Numbered from the stretch's first letter, positions 23,029 to 31,855 are shown. The stretch: 64,000 nucleotides of DNA from G965220205 sp965220205 (GCA_965220205.1 OZ244812.1:1736001-1800000), one strand, 5' to 3'. The notes: generated from the sequence alone by a model not told the origin. Made by a program: numbers and translations.

Positions 23029-24255
23029 ATGAGCCAGCCGATCGCCCTGTACGTCCATATCCCGTTCTGCGAGACGCGCTGCCCCTACTGCGACTTCAAC
23101 ACCTACGCGGGCATCGAGTCGCTGATGCCGCGCTACGTCGACGCGCTGTGCCACGACCTCACGCAGTGGGGCGCGTGGCTCGGCAGGCCCCGGCTCGCGA
23201 GCCTCTTCTTCGGCGGGGGCACGCCGTCGTACCTCCCTACCCGCGACATCGGACGGCTGATGGGCGCCGTCACGACGTCGTTCGATCTGCCGTCGGACGC
23301 GGAGGCCACGCTCGAAGCGAACCCCGGCGATTGCGCCCGCGAGCGGCTCGCGGCGATACGCGCCGCCGGCGTCAACCGGCTCAGCATTGGCGTGCAGTCG
23401 CTCGACGACAACGAGCTGCGCCTGCTCGGCAGGCGGCACTCCGCCGCCGACGCAGCCGCGGCGGTGCACGCGGCCAGGCAAGCCGGGTTCGACAACCTCA
23501 GCATCGATCTCATGTTCGGCCTGCCCTATCAGTTCGTCTCGTCGTGGGAGCACACGCTCGAACGGGCGATCGAGCTGCTCCCGGACCACGTCTCCGCCTA
23601 TGCGCTCACGCTCGAAGGGGGCACCGAGATGGAGGCCAGCGTGCGGCAGGGACGGCTCCCCGACCCCGACCCCGACCTCGCGGCCGAGATGTACCTGCTG
23701 GCGCAGGGCATGTTCGCCGACGCCCGCTACGAGCAGTACGAGATCTCCAACTGGGCCGCGCCGTCGCGGGCCTCGACGCATAACCTCGCCTACTGGCAGA
23801 ACCGTCCCTACCTCGGCGTGGGTCCCGGCGCTCACTCGTACCTCATCGGCGACCGTGCCGAAACTCGCGGTCTGGGCCCGCATGGGGTGCGGTTCGCGGC
23901 GATGCTGTCGCCCCGCGCCTACGTCGACCGCGCCGAGTCGTGGCGCGCCGAGGGCGCCGTCGACGCGGCGGCGCTCGGCGCAGTGCCCACGGTCGGCTTC
24001 TACGAGGAGGTCTCCGAGGGCACGGCCATGGCGGAGACGATGATGATGGGCCTGCGCCTCAACGCCGGCGTATCGGACGCAGCCTTCGCGCAGCGGTTCG
24101 GCGAAGGCATCGCCGAACGCTTCCCGTCCGTCGTCGCGGACTGCATCGACCTTGGCCTCCTCGAGTGGAGCCGCGGCAATCTCCGGCTCACCGAGGAGGG
24201 GCGGCTGCTCGGCAACGAGGCGTTCGGGAGGTTCGTGGGGGCGGTGGCGCCGTAG
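23029..24255 (+). CDS. hemW: radical SAM heme chaperone HemW
   Basis: Coproporphyrinogen-III-oxidase-like radical SAM protein, 408 aa. The cluster motif is C14-x3-C18-x2-C21 (FCETRCPYCDF). FFGGGTPS, EANPGD, NRLSIGVQS and HNLAYWQNRPYLGVGPGAHSY identify the HemW/HemN-like group. Length and the N-terminus without an extension before the Cys motif favour HemW, a heme-transfer chaperone, over true HemN. A TATACT box lies 6 nt upstream of ATG 23029, so the message may be leaderless. It was often annotated as hemN. Confidence 0.92.
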   Translation: MSQPIALYVHIPFCETRCPYCDFNTYAGIESLMPRYVDALCHDLTQWGAWLGRPRLASLFFGGGTPSYLPTRDIGRLMGAVTTSFDLPSDAEATLEANPGDCARERLAAIRAAGVNRLSIGVQSLDDNELRLLGRRHSAADAAAAVHAARQAGFDNLSIDLMFGLPYQFVSSWEHTLERAIELLPDHVSAYALTLEGGTEMEASVRQGRLPDPDPDLAAEMYLLAQGMFADARYEQYEISNWAAPSRASTHNLAYWQNRPYLGVGPGAHSYLIGDRAETRGLGPHGVRFAAMLSPRAYVDRAESWRAEGAVDAAALGAVPTVGFYEEVSEGTAMAETMMMGLRLNAGVSDAAFAQRFGEGIAERFPSVVADCIDLGLLEWSRGNLRLTEEGRLLGNEAFGRFVGAVAP

Positions 24256-24331
24256 CGCGTCTCCGCCCTGTTTCGCGGCTGCGCCGGCGCCCGGTAGAAT
24301 CAGGGCAGACTCCCCGAAGGAGCGAGCGCAC

Positions 24332-25081
24332 ATGCATCAGGTAGTCCTGCTCCGTCACGGCGAGAGCATCTGGAACCTCGAGAACCGGTTCAGCGGGTGG
24401 ACCGACGTCGACCTCACGGACACGGGCCGCGAGGAGGCCGCCCGCTCGGGCAAGCTCCTCATGGACGAAGGCTTCACGTTCGACGCCGCCTACACCTCCG
24501 TCCTCAAACGGGCCGTCCGCACCCTCTGGATCGTGCTCGACGAGATGGACCTGATGTGGATCCCGGTGGTGCGGAGCTGGCGGCTGAACGAGCGCCACTA
24601 CGGTGCGCTTCAGGGGCTGAACAAGGCCGAGACGGCGGCCGAGCACGGCGAGGAGCAGGTGCAGGTGTGGCGCCGCAGTTTCGACGTGCCGCCGCCGGCG
24701 CTCGAGCCAGCGGACCCCCGCCACCCACGCAACGACCCGCGCTACGCAAGCCTGACGCCGGACGAGCTCCCGCTCACCGAGTCGCTCGAACAGACCATCG
24801 CGCGTTTCGTGCCCTACTGGTCGGGGACCATCGCGCCCGAGATCGCGGCGGGCAAGCGCGTGCTGATCGCAGCGCACGGCAACAGCCTGCGGGCGCTGGT
24901 CAAGCACCTCGACCACGTCTCCGACGAGGAGATCGTCGACCTGAACATCCCGACGGGCGTGCCGCTGGTGTACGACCTCGACGACGACCTGCGGCCGGTC
25001 GGCCATCGCTACCTGGGCGACGCGGAGGAGATCGAGCGGGCGATGGCGCAGACGGCGTCCCAGGGCAGAGCGCCTCAATGA
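24332..25081 (+). CDS. gpmA: 2,3-bisphosphoglycerate-dependent phosphoglycerate mutase
   Basis: Interconverts 3- and 2-phosphoglycerate in glycolysis. LLRHGES with the phosphohistidine His9, NRFSGWTDVDLTDTGREEA, RSWRLNERHYGALQGLNKAETA, AAHGNSLRALVKHL and NIPTGVPLVYDLD are all present, and 249 aa is the normal length. ATG 24332 has AAGGAG upstream. The stop overlaps the start of the exonuclease gene (ATGA). Confidence 0.96.
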   Translation: MHQVVLLRHGESIWNLENRFSGWTDVDLTDTGREEAARSGKLLMDEGFTFDAAYTSVLKRAVRTLWIVLDEMDLMWIPVVRSWRLNERHYGALQGLNKAETAAEHGEEQVQVWRRSFDVPPPALEPADPRHPRNDPRYASLTPDELPLTESLEQTIARFVPYWSGTIAPEIAAGKRVLIAAHGNSLRALVKHLDHVSDEEIVDLNIPTGVPLVYDLDDDLRPVGHRYLGDAEEIERAMAQTASQGRAPQ

Positions 25082-25851
25082 CGCTGCGCCTGCTGTCCTG
25101 GAACGTCAACGGGCTCCGCTCGATCCACCGTCACAGCAACTTCCTCGACTGGTTTCGCGCCGATTCGCCGGACATCCTCTGCCTGCAGGAGACAAAATCG
25201 CTGGCGGAGCAGCTGCCGCCCGAGCTGCGGCGGGTCGAGGGCTATCACGCCTACTTCGCCTCCGCCGAGCGCAAGGGGTACAGCGGCGTCGCCATCTACA
25301 CCAAGGAGGAGCCCGTCGACGTGATCGCGGGTCTGGGCGTTCCCGAGTTCGACGTCGAGGGGCGCGTCCTCATCGCGGAGTACCCGAGCTTCGTCCTGAT
25401 GAACATCTACTACCCCAACGGGAAGATGTCGGATGAGCGTCTCGCGTACAAGATGCGCTTCTACGACGCGTTCCTCGAGTTCGCCGACGGACTGTCGGCG
25501 GCGGGGCAACGGGTTGTCGTCTGCGGCGACGTCAACACGGCGCACCGCGAAATCGATATCGCGCGGCCGAAGGAGAATGCGAAGATATCGGGCTTCCTGC
25601 CCGAGGAGCGGGCGTGGATCGACACCTTCCTCGCGCACGGCTACGTCGACACGTTCCGCATGTTCGACGACCGCGCGGAGCAATACTCGTACTGGGACGT
25701 GAAGAGCCGGGCCCGCGAGCGGAACGTCGGGTGGCGCATCGACTACTTCTTCGTCAACCGCGACTTCCGCGAGAGCGTCAAGGGAGCCTGGATCATGCCG
25801 GAGGCGCCAGGGTCCGACCACTGCCCCGTCGGGATCGAGCTCGACGTCTAG
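25078..25851 (+). CDS. xth: exodeoxyribonuclease III / AP endonuclease
   Basis: DNA repair nuclease of the EEP superfamily, 257 aa, acting on abasic sites. Motifs: SWNVNGLRS, LCLQETKS with the metal-binding Glu, YYPNGK, GDVNTAHREIDIARPKEN, GWRIDYFFVN and SDHCPVG with the catalytic Asp-His. Translationally coupled to gpmA by ATGA. It is convergent with the nitrile hydratase operon, whose last stop is 12 nt away. Confidence 0.95.
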   Translation: MTLRLLSWNVNGLRSIHRHSNFLDWFRADSPDILCLQETKSLAEQLPPELRRVEGYHAYFASAERKGYSGVAIYTKEEPVDVIAGLGVPEFDVEGRVLIAEYPSFVLMNIYYPNGKMSDERLAYKMRFYDAFLEFADGLSAAGQRVVVCGDVNTAHREIDIARPKENAKISGFLPEERAWIDTFLAHGYVDTFRMFDDRAEQYSYWDVKSRARERNVGWRIDYFFVNRDFRESVKGAWIMPEAPGSDHCPVGIELDV

Positions 25852-25863
25852 CGTCACTCGTCC

Positions 25864-26238
25864 CTAGTGATGGTGAGCGTCGTGGTCGTGGTCGTGGTCG
25901 TGATCGTCGTCGTCCCGCTCGCCACGGCGGTACTCCTCTGTCCTCGCGCCAAGCTCCTCGGCGGTGACGAAGCCCTTGGCGATGAGCAGCTGCTCGAGGG
26001 ACGCGAGCCACCGCTCGTAGTAGGTCGACTCGACGCCATCCCGGTCTGCGGCCGCGGTCTCATCGACCAGACGGTCGACGAACTCCCGCCATTCGTAGCG
26101 GTTGTCCTCGCTCAGGCGCACTGCGACGCCAAAGGCGCGGCCTTCCCACGGCGCCTCGAAGACGAGCTCGCCGTTGCTGCGCGGCAGCGCCTGGACGCCT
26201 TCCATGTTGGAGATCTGACGGTCGGTCTCCCAGCTCAC
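25864..26238 (-). CDS. nitrile hydratase activator/accessory protein with His-rich tail
   Basis: A 124-aa protein related to the N-terminal part of nitrile hydratase beta and to the activators (P14K/NhlE-type) that deliver the metal. The lines ELVFEAPWEGRAFGVAVRL and YYERWLASLEQLLIAKGFVT are typical. The last 16 residues are nearly all Asp and His, with eight His residues, a likely cobalt-holding tail. GTG 26238 is preceded by AGGAGG at 6 nt. It is the third nitrile hydratase gene, 10 nt after the alpha subunit. Confidence 0.85.
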   Translation of the reverse strand: MSWETDRQISNMEGVQALPRSNGELVFEAPWEGRAFGVAVRLSEDNRYEWREFVDRLVDETAAADRDGVESTYYERWLASLEQLLIAKGFVTAEELGARTEEYRRGERDDDDHDHDHDHDAHHH

Positions 26239-26248
26239 GGCAGCCCTC

Positions 26249-26872
26249 CTACCCCACGCCGGCGGGCGCGGCGGCCTTCGCAACGCCGACCATCGCGTCG
26301 CGCGACACCAGCGGAACCAGCTCCGCTTCGCTCAGGCGCTCGGTCCCCGCGGGCCGCTCCGGCAGCACCATATAGCGCACCTCTGCGGTACTGTCCCACA
26401 CACGTACCTCGACCTCATCGCCCAGCCGCAACCCGAACTCCTCGAGCACGGCCCTCGGCTCGATGACAGCCCGGGAACGGTACGCGGCTGATTTGTACCA
26501 CGTGGGCGGCAGGCCCAAGATGGGCCAGGGATAGCAGGAGCAAAGCGTGCAGACCACCATGTTGTGCAGCGACGGCGTGTTCTCCAGCACGATGATCTGC
26601 GCGCCTTCGCTGCCCTTGAAACCCATGTCAGCTATCGCGGCCGTGCCGTCCGCGAGCAACCAACGCCGGTAATCCGGGTCCGTCCACGCGCGCGCCACGA
26701 CCCTCGCTCCATTCAGCGGACCGATGTCCTGCTCGTAGGTCCGAACGATCTCGTCGACCGCGTCCGTGGAGATCACGCCCTTCTCGATGAGAAGCGACTC
26801 GAGCGCCTTGGTGCGGAGCGCTGCGTAGGACTCCGGTTCCGGGTGATGGACCGGCTCGTGGCTGCTGCTCAT
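26249..26872 (-). CDS. nthA: nitrile hydratase subunit alpha (cobalt type)
   Basis: Catalytic subunit that hydrates nitriles to amides. The claw motif V-C108-T-L-C111-S-C113-Y is complete. Thr after the first Cys is the signature of cobalt enzymes; iron enzymes have Ser. The helices around ALESLLIEKGVI, ARAWTDPDYRRWLLADGTAAI and YPWPILGLPPTWYKSAAYRSR are conserved. ATG 26872 is preceded by GAGGGAG. Length 207 aa is normal. Order beta-alpha-activator is that of many cobalt-type operons. No amidase is adjacent. Confidence 0.94.
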   Translation of the reverse strand: MSSSHEPVHHPEPESYAALRTKALESLLIEKGVISTDAVDEIVRTYEQDIGPLNGARVVARAWTDPDYRRWLLADGTAAIADMGFKGSEGAQIIVLENTPSLHNMVVCTLCSCYPWPILGLPPTWYKSAAYRSRAVIEPRAVLEEFGLRLGDEVEVRVWDSTAEVRYMVLPERPAGTERLSEAELVPLVSRDAMVGVAKAAAPAGVG

Positions 26873-26897
26873 ACTGCTCCCTCCGCCGCTCGACCGG

Positions 26898-27554
26898 TTA
26901 GACCGGATCGAGGTAGCTTTCCCACATGTCGATGAAGACGCTCTGGTTGGCCTCTGCCTGTTCTCCCCAAAGCTCCGCCGCGTCGAACCGCACGTTGTAC
27001 ACAGGTTGCGGTCCCGCGAGAGCTGCGGGCGCCTCGTCCTGGAAATCGTGGACGCCGTGGTAGAGCGCGACGACGCCCCGTTTGCCCCGTGCGTAGCGAG
27101 GAAGGCGCGTATGACCAATCGGATGGATGTTGCGTACGCGCACGCCGTCCCCGACGGCGAACGCGGGCTCGATGCCGACGTCACGCCGGGGCCATTGAAT
27201 CGCCATGATCGAGCCGGCGGCGCGCGCCTTCATCTCGGGGTCGTCGCGGACGGTGACAGTCGCCCCGGGGTCGTCGGCGAACAGCGCCGCCTTCTCGTCG
27301 AGTTCCTCTCGCGTAAGGACACCGCCCGCTACTAGCGTGTCGAGTGTCGACCGCAGCCACCGCTCGTAGTAGCTCACGCTGAGATACACTGCCGGGTCCA
27401 GCCGCTCGATAGCGGGCCGCATCGGTCCCGTCCGCAGCAAACGACGCATGGCGTAGAGGCGGCCCTCCCACGCCTCGTGGAAGACAGGCTCGTTCTCTTC
27501 GCGCACGACGGGGCCGAACCCATGCATGCCGCCCATATCGTGGACGCCGTTCAT
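26898..27554 (-). CDS. nthB: nitrile hydratase subunit beta
   Basis: Structural partner of the alpha subunit, 218 aa. Begins with the family line MNGVHDMGGMHGFGPV. HEAWEGRLYAMRRLL, YYERWLRSTLDTLV, VRVRNIHPIGHTRLPRYARGKRG and YNVRFDAAELWGEQA follow. The C-terminal part is an SH3-like barrel. The gene begins 32 nt after the Rieske oxygenase stop and ends 25 nt before the alpha start, so the four genes look like one operon. Confidence 0.94.
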   Translation of the reverse strand: MNGVHDMGGMHGFGPVVREENEPVFHEAWEGRLYAMRRLLRTGPMRPAIERLDPAVYLSVSYYERWLRSTLDTLVAGGVLTREELDEKAALFADDPGATVTVRDDPEMKARAAGSIMAIQWPRRDVGIEPAFAVGDGVRVRNIHPIGHTRLPRYARGKRGVVALYHGVHDFQDEAPAALAGPQPVYNVRFDAAELWGEQAEANQSVFIDMWESYLDPV

Positions 27555-27586
27555 GCCACGCGGCTCTCTCCTCGCGTGCCCTAGGG

Positions 27587-28756
27587 CTACTTCCGTTGGG
27601 CGTTGGCGGCGGCTGTGCTCCCGCCGGTGCGCTGCCAGAAGTCCTCATCGATGTTGGTGTTGATCATGGCGTGATCGGGGTCTCGCTGGACGCCCATCGG
27701 GTCATCGCCCCGCTGCACCCGCTCGATCTGCTCCTTCATCACCCGCCGGAGCAGCACAACGCCGCGGTCGGAGTAGCTCAGGTGCTCGATCCCGCGATTC
27801 GCGATGGGGCCCTGCGTCTCCCACGCCATGTGGTCCTGCGGGATGACGTGTTGGAGCTGGAACTTGGCCTCCGGGTACAGCTTGTCGGCCGGCAGCTTGT
27901 AGGCCTCCATGATCTCGACGGCCGGGTCGAACGCGTCGGGCGGCTCGGAGCCGTCCCCGGTGACGCGGAAGTTCACGTGGATGTGCATCGTGTGCTCGTC
28001 GTCGATGGGGGTGCGGAACTGGGTGCTCTGCCCCTGGCGCAGGATCGACGGGAAGCAGACGGGGTGCTCGTCGATGGAGCCGTTCTTGTAGGTCCGCTTC
28101 TTCATCAGGCCGTAGTCGGTCGTGTAGAACTCGAAACCCTCGACGTCGTCGGTGTACCCACGGGTGGTGCTGACGGGCTGACGTCCGCCGCCGATGAACT
28201 CCTGGTGCAGCACCTGGAGGTGCGCCGGGTCCATGGAGTTCTCCATGGCCTGGAACCAGTTGCAGTCGAGCACCGGGTGCACGCGGATGCTGCGGTGGCC
28301 GTCCTTGCGGAACAGCGTGTCGTAGCGGGTCATGGGCGGGACGGGCTGCGGGCCCATGTAGGCCCAGACCAGGCCGATGTAGACCTGAACGGGATACGCC
28401 TTCTGCTTGACGCTGCGCATGATGGCGTCGTTCCGCTCGGGCGGGGTCTCGAGGATGTTGCCCTCGCAGTCGTACAGCCATCCATGGTAGGCGCACGCGA
28501 TGCCGCGCTCCTCGACGCGCCCGTAGACGAGCGACGCGCTGCGGTGCGAGCAGTGGTCGGCGAGCAGGCCGGTGCGGCCCGACTTGTCGCGGAACAGGAC
28601 GAGGTCTTCGCCAAGCACACGGACGAACTTGGTGGGAGTCTCGTCGCTGAGGTCTCTCGCGAGGGCGATGGGGTGCCAGTAGCGGCGGAGCAACTCACCC
28701 GCCGGAGTGCCGGGGCCGACTCTGGTCAGCAACTCGTTCTCTTCCCGTGTCAGCAT
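27587..28756 (-). CDS. Rieske 2Fe-2S oxygenase alpha subunit (paralogue 1)
   Basis: Ring-hydroxylating or related Rieske non-heme iron oxygenase, 389 aa. The Rieske ligands are C-S-H and C-A-Y-H-G-W about 18 residues apart. The mononuclear iron site is D-P-A-H-L-Q-V-L-H (D-x2-H-x4-H). ATG 28756 is preceded by GAGAGGTGG; a TATACT box lies in the leader. Its N-terminus (LLTRVGPGTPAGELLRRYW) is almost shared with the oxygenases at 40124 and 47672. Heads an operon with nitrile hydratase. No ferredoxin or reductase gene is nearby. Substrate is unknown. Confidence 0.92.
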   Translation of the reverse strand: MLTREENELLTRVGPGTPAGELLRRYWHPIALARDLSDETPTKFVRVLGEDLVLFRDKSGRTGLLADHCSHRSASLVYGRVEERGIACAYHGWLYDCEGNILETPPERNDAIMRSVKQKAYPVQVYIGLVWAYMGPQPVPPMTRYDTLFRKDGHRSIRVHPVLDCNWFQAMENSMDPAHLQVLHQEFIGGGRQPVSTTRGYTDDVEGFEFYTTDYGLMKKRTYKNGSIDEHPVCFPSILRQGQSTQFRTPIDDEHTMHIHVNFRVTGDGSEPPDAFDPAVEIMEAYKLPADKLYPEAKFQLQHVIPQDHMAWETQGPIANRGIEHLSYSDRGVVLLRRVMKEQIERVQRGDDPMGVQRDPDHAMINTNIDEDFWQRTGGSTAAANAQRK

Positions 28757-28928
28757 GGGCCACCTCTCGGCGTAACGCCGTGGATTCCGCCGCCAAGGGC
28801 CCCTGGGGCCCCGCAGCTTGCGGCCCCAAGTATAGCGCGCCGCCGCCGCGCCGTCCTTTCCGCTATCATGCGTTCGGCGCGGGGACCGCCCGCGCGCGAG
28901 AGCACACCCATCCGGAGGAACGAACCCC

Positions 28929-29909
28929 ATGGAATACCGCAAGCTCGGCACGTCCGACCTGCACGTCTCGACCATCGGCCTCGGCACGAACAACTTCGGC
29001 AACCCCAGCCGCATCCCGGACCCGGCTGTGAGCGCCCGCGTCATTCACCAATGCCTCGACGTCGGAATCAACTTCATCGACACCTCGAACAACTACGGCC
29101 AGGGCAAGAGCGAGGTCCACATCGGCGAGGCGCTCAAGGGCCGGCGGGATGAAGCCATCATCGCCACCAAGTTCAACCTCAACCGGCTCGAGGGCGAGTC
29201 GATTCCCGACCGCATCAACCGTTGTGTCGACGAGAGCCTCGGCAAGCTCCAGACGGACCACATCGACCTCTACCAGATCCACTGGCCCGTACGGAGCCTG
29301 CCGCACGAGGAGGTACTGGGCCCGCTCAACGACCTCGTGCAGGCGGGGAAGGTGCGTTACATCGGCGAGTGCAACTACTCTAGCGGACGCCACGCCCAGT
29401 CCGACGCCGTCTCCGAGCGCAACGGGTGGCCCGCAATGGTCTCCGCCCAGAACTACTACCACTTGTTCCGCCGTCAGATAGAGCTCGAGCTGCTCCCCTT
29501 CTGCACGGAGAACGACATCGGCGTGCTGCCCTACTACCCCCTGGCGGGCGGTTGGCTGACCGGCAAGTACAAGGCCAGCGACACGGCGCCCGACGGCTCC
29601 CGGCGCATGGTCGGTCAACTCCAGGGCGACGACCGGGCGCGCGACACGCTGGCCAAGCTCGACGCCTTCGCGGCTGAGCGCGGCCACACCATGCTCGATC
29701 TCGCGTTCTCCTGGCTGCTGGCGCACCCGGCCGTCAGCTCCGTCATCGCCGGGGCCATGACGCCCGAACAGGTGCAGGCGAACGCCGCCGCCGGCGGCTG
29801 GGCGATGACCGAAGAGGAGCGCGACGCCATCGACGACATCGCCTCGTGGGACGGGGACGGCGAAGATGTCGAGGGATTCGGCGCGGGCGGCTCCAAGATC
29901 ATCCGCTAG
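28929..29909 (+). CDS. aldo/keto reductase
   Basis: NADPH-dependent oxidoreductase of the AKR superfamily, 326 aa. The catalytic tetrad is visible: Asp51 and Tyr56 (FIDTSNNYGQGKSE), Lys81 (IIATKF) and His117 (LYQIHWP). MEYRKLGTSDLHVSTIGLGT is the usual N-terminus of this group. ATG 28929 has GGAGGAA upstream. The gene is divergent from the Rieske-nitrile hydratase operon and may act on related carbonyl compounds, but no substrate can be assigned. Confidence 0.94.
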   Translation: MEYRKLGTSDLHVSTIGLGTNNFGNPSRIPDPAVSARVIHQCLDVGINFIDTSNNYGQGKSEVHIGEALKGRRDEAIIATKFNLNRLEGESIPDRINRCVDESLGKLQTDHIDLYQIHWPVRSLPHEEVLGPLNDLVQAGKVRYIGECNYSSGRHAQSDAVSERNGWPAMVSAQNYYHLFRRQIELELLPFCTENDIGVLPYYPLAGGWLTGKYKASDTAPDGSRRMVGQLQGDDRARDTLAKLDAFAAERGHTMLDLAFSWLLAHPAVSSVIAGAMTPEQVQANAAAGGWAMTEEERDAIDDIASWDGDGEDVEGFGAGGSKIIR

Positions 29910-29971
29910 CCTGCCTACATCCCAAGATTGGCGGCGGCAGCCGTCCGCCGTGGGGCCGGAGCTAGGCCGGA

Positions 29972-30748
29972 TTACGGCGGTCCCCCCCCCCCCCCCGCGG
30001 TTGCTGGCGCAGCGGCTGCGGGCTCGACGCCCCCGTCGTCGGCGCGCTCGTTTGGCGCGGTTCCCGGCTGGGCTCGTGCGATGACGACCGCCGCGACGAG
30101 GAACACGGTCGAACCGACCAGCTCCGAGGACTCCTCGAGCCAGATCGCCGCGCCGAACCAGAACCGGTGCTCGATGAGGAATGTCATCTCCACGAACTCG
30201 GTGACGAGCGCCAGCGCCCAGATAGCCAACGTGGCGAGTCCCAGCGGGAACGCAGGCGCGGCGCGGCGTCGTTCCTGGAAGACCAACGCCAGTACCAGCA
30301 GCGCGATCGCAACGAAGAGCGGGGCGAACAGCGCCTCCCAGAGCGCGGGCGTGATCTCGTAGTGCAGCATCCGGTCGTAGACGCCGAGACGCTGGAAGAC
30401 GGCGCGCGAGGCGCGCTCGTGCAGTTCGAGCGCCTCGTCCATCGACATGTACGCGAACGCAACGCCCAACGCAGCCCACAGCGGCAGCCGCTCAATCTCG
30501 CCGCGTCCCTGCCGCCGGGCGCGCCAGCCGCGGGCGGCCACCGCGAACAGCACGGCTGCCGAAGCAGCGAGCACGCCGCTGTGAAGGAACGTCGGAAACT
30601 CGCCCTCCTGACCTAGCTGAAGCGCCGGGGGCACTGGCGGGATGTTGACGACAATCAGGACCGCCTCGAGCGCGAAGAGGGCGGCGAAGGCGCGGAAGAG
30701 CGTCTCGCCGAGACGGGACCGGAGCGTCGCCAGGACTGATGCGAGCAT
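29972..30748 (-). CDS. multi-pass membrane protein, unknown function
   Basis: A 258-aa protein with about six hydrophobic segments, including the conserved-looking line FAYMSMDEALELHERAS, a DE-x5-HE arrangement seen in some unassigned membrane families. The C-terminal 40 residues are hydrophilic and end in Ala/Gly/Pro. The last codons include a run of Gly encoded by a 15-base C tract (29982-29996, read as G on the coding strand), so slippage would alter the C-terminus. ATG 30748 begins the frame after unrelated sequence. No family function is known to me. Confidence 0.7.
   Translation of the reverse strand: MLASVLATLRSRLGETLFRAFAALFALEAVLIVVNIPPVPPALQLGQEGEFPTFLHSGVLAASAAVLFAVAARGWRARRQGRGEIERLPLWAALGVAFAYMSMDEALELHERASRAVFQRLGVYDRMLHYEITPALWEALFAPLFVAIALLVLALVFQERRRAAPAFPLGLATLAIWALALVTEFVEMTFLIEHRFWFGAAIWLEESSELVGSTVFLVAAVVIARAQPGTAPNERADDGGVEPAAAAPATAGGGGGPP
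29982..29996. repeat. poly-C homopolymer of 15
   Basis: Fifteen consecutive C on the plus strand inside the 3' end of the minus-strand membrane protein gene. It is the longest mononucleotide run noticed in the window and is either a slippage-prone tract or an assembly or sequencing artefact. Confidence 0.85.
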
Positions 30749-30838
30749 GGCGCCAAGCCTACCACCCGCGCGTCCCCTATCGTCACGTCCGGCCCGCGCG
30801 CCACGCTCACGCCAACCGGTGATAGAATGAGGGGCGGC

Positions 30839-30913
30839 GCGGGCGTGACGCAGCGGTAGCGTACCTGCTTCCCAAGCAGGTTGTCGTGGGTTCGAATCCC
30901 ATCGCCCGCTCCA
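30839..30913 (+). tRNA. tRNA-Gly (anticodon CCC)
   Basis: Complete cloverleaf of 75 nt including an encoded CCA. Acceptor GCGGGCG pairs with CGCCCGC; the anticodon arm is CCTGC-TTCCCAA-GCAGG, so positions 34-36 read CCC; the T arm contains GGTTCGAATCC. The era start follows 20 nt after. Confidence 0.97.
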
Positions 30914-30932
30914 GCGCGCTACACTAGCGGCG

Positions 30933-31835
30933 ATGGAGAACCACGTCTTCCCCGGTGATTTTCGCAGTGGCTTTGTCGCACTCGTAGGCCGCGCCAACGT
31001 CGGCAAGTCGACGCTGCTCAACGCCATGCTCGGCCAGAAACTGGCCATCGTCAGCCCCAAGCCGCACACGACGCGCCACAAGCTCCTCGGCGTGCTCCAC
31101 GGCGAGCAGTTCCAGGCCGCGCTTCTCGACACCCCCGGCTTCCTGCGCAAGGGGCGCGACCAGCTGGACGCCGCCATGTCGCGCCAGCTTGCGTCAGCCC
31201 TCGGGGACGCCGACCTCGCTGTGCTCGTCGTCGAGCCCCGCCCTCCCGGCGACGTGGAGGAGCAGCTGATGGCCCAGCTTTCGGCGGCGCGGACGCCCGC
31301 CGTCCTGGCCATCAACAAGACCGACGAGGCGGCGAAGCAGAAGCTACTCCCAGTGATTCAGCGCTACAGCGAGGCGCACAGCTTCTCCGACATCGTCCCG
31401 GTGTCAGCCCTGACCGGCGACGGCGTGGACGTTCTGCTCGCGCAGACGGCGGCCCACCTGCCGGCCCAAGAACCCATCTTCTCCGCCGACGTGCTCACTG
31501 ACCGGCCGCTGACCTTTCTCTGCTCCGAGATCATCCGCGAGAAGGTGTTCAACCTCTACGCCCAAGAGGTGCCCTACGACGTCGCCGTCGAGATTGACTC
31601 CTATGAGGAACGCGACGGCGCCGAGCCCGACATGGTCCGCGCGATCGTGTACGTTGACAAGCAATCGCAGAAGCAGTTGCTCATCGGCCGCGCAGGCCAG
31701 GCGCTGAAGGAGGTCGGCGTGCAGGCGCGGGAAGAGATAGAGGGCATCGTCGAGAAGCGGGTTTACGTCGAGCTCTGGGTCAAGGTCAATCCCAAATGGC
31801 GGCGCAAGGCCGGGTTCATCCAACGCACGCTGTAG
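30933..31835 (+). CDS. era: GTPase Era
   Basis: Essential GTPase for 16S rRNA maturation and 30S assembly, 300 aa. G1 GRANVGKS (19-26), switch I with HTTRH, G3 DTPG (66-69), G4 NKTD (128-131) and the C-terminal KH domain (DVAVEIDSYEER, QLLIGRAGQALKEVGVQAR, YVELWVKVNPKWRR) are present. In the KH core many Era proteins have GKxGxxIK; here it is GRAGQALK. A TACACT box ends 7 nt before ATG 30933, suggesting a very short leader just after the tRNA gene. Confidence 0.96.
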   Translation: MENHVFPGDFRSGFVALVGRANVGKSTLLNAMLGQKLAIVSPKPHTTRHKLLGVLHGEQFQAALLDTPGFLRKGRDQLDAAMSRQLASALGDADLAVLVVEPRPPGDVEEQLMAQLSAARTPAVLAINKTDEAAKQKLLPVIQRYSEAHSFSDIVPVSALTGDGVDVLLAQTAAHLPAQEPIFSADVLTDRPLTFLCSEIIREKVFNLYAQEVPYDVAVEIDSYEERDGAEPDMVRAIVYVDKQSQKQLLIGRAGQALKEVGVQAREEIEGIVEKRVYVELWVKVNPKWRRKAGFIQRTL

Positions 31836-31855
31836 CCGGGCGGCAGATCCAGGGT

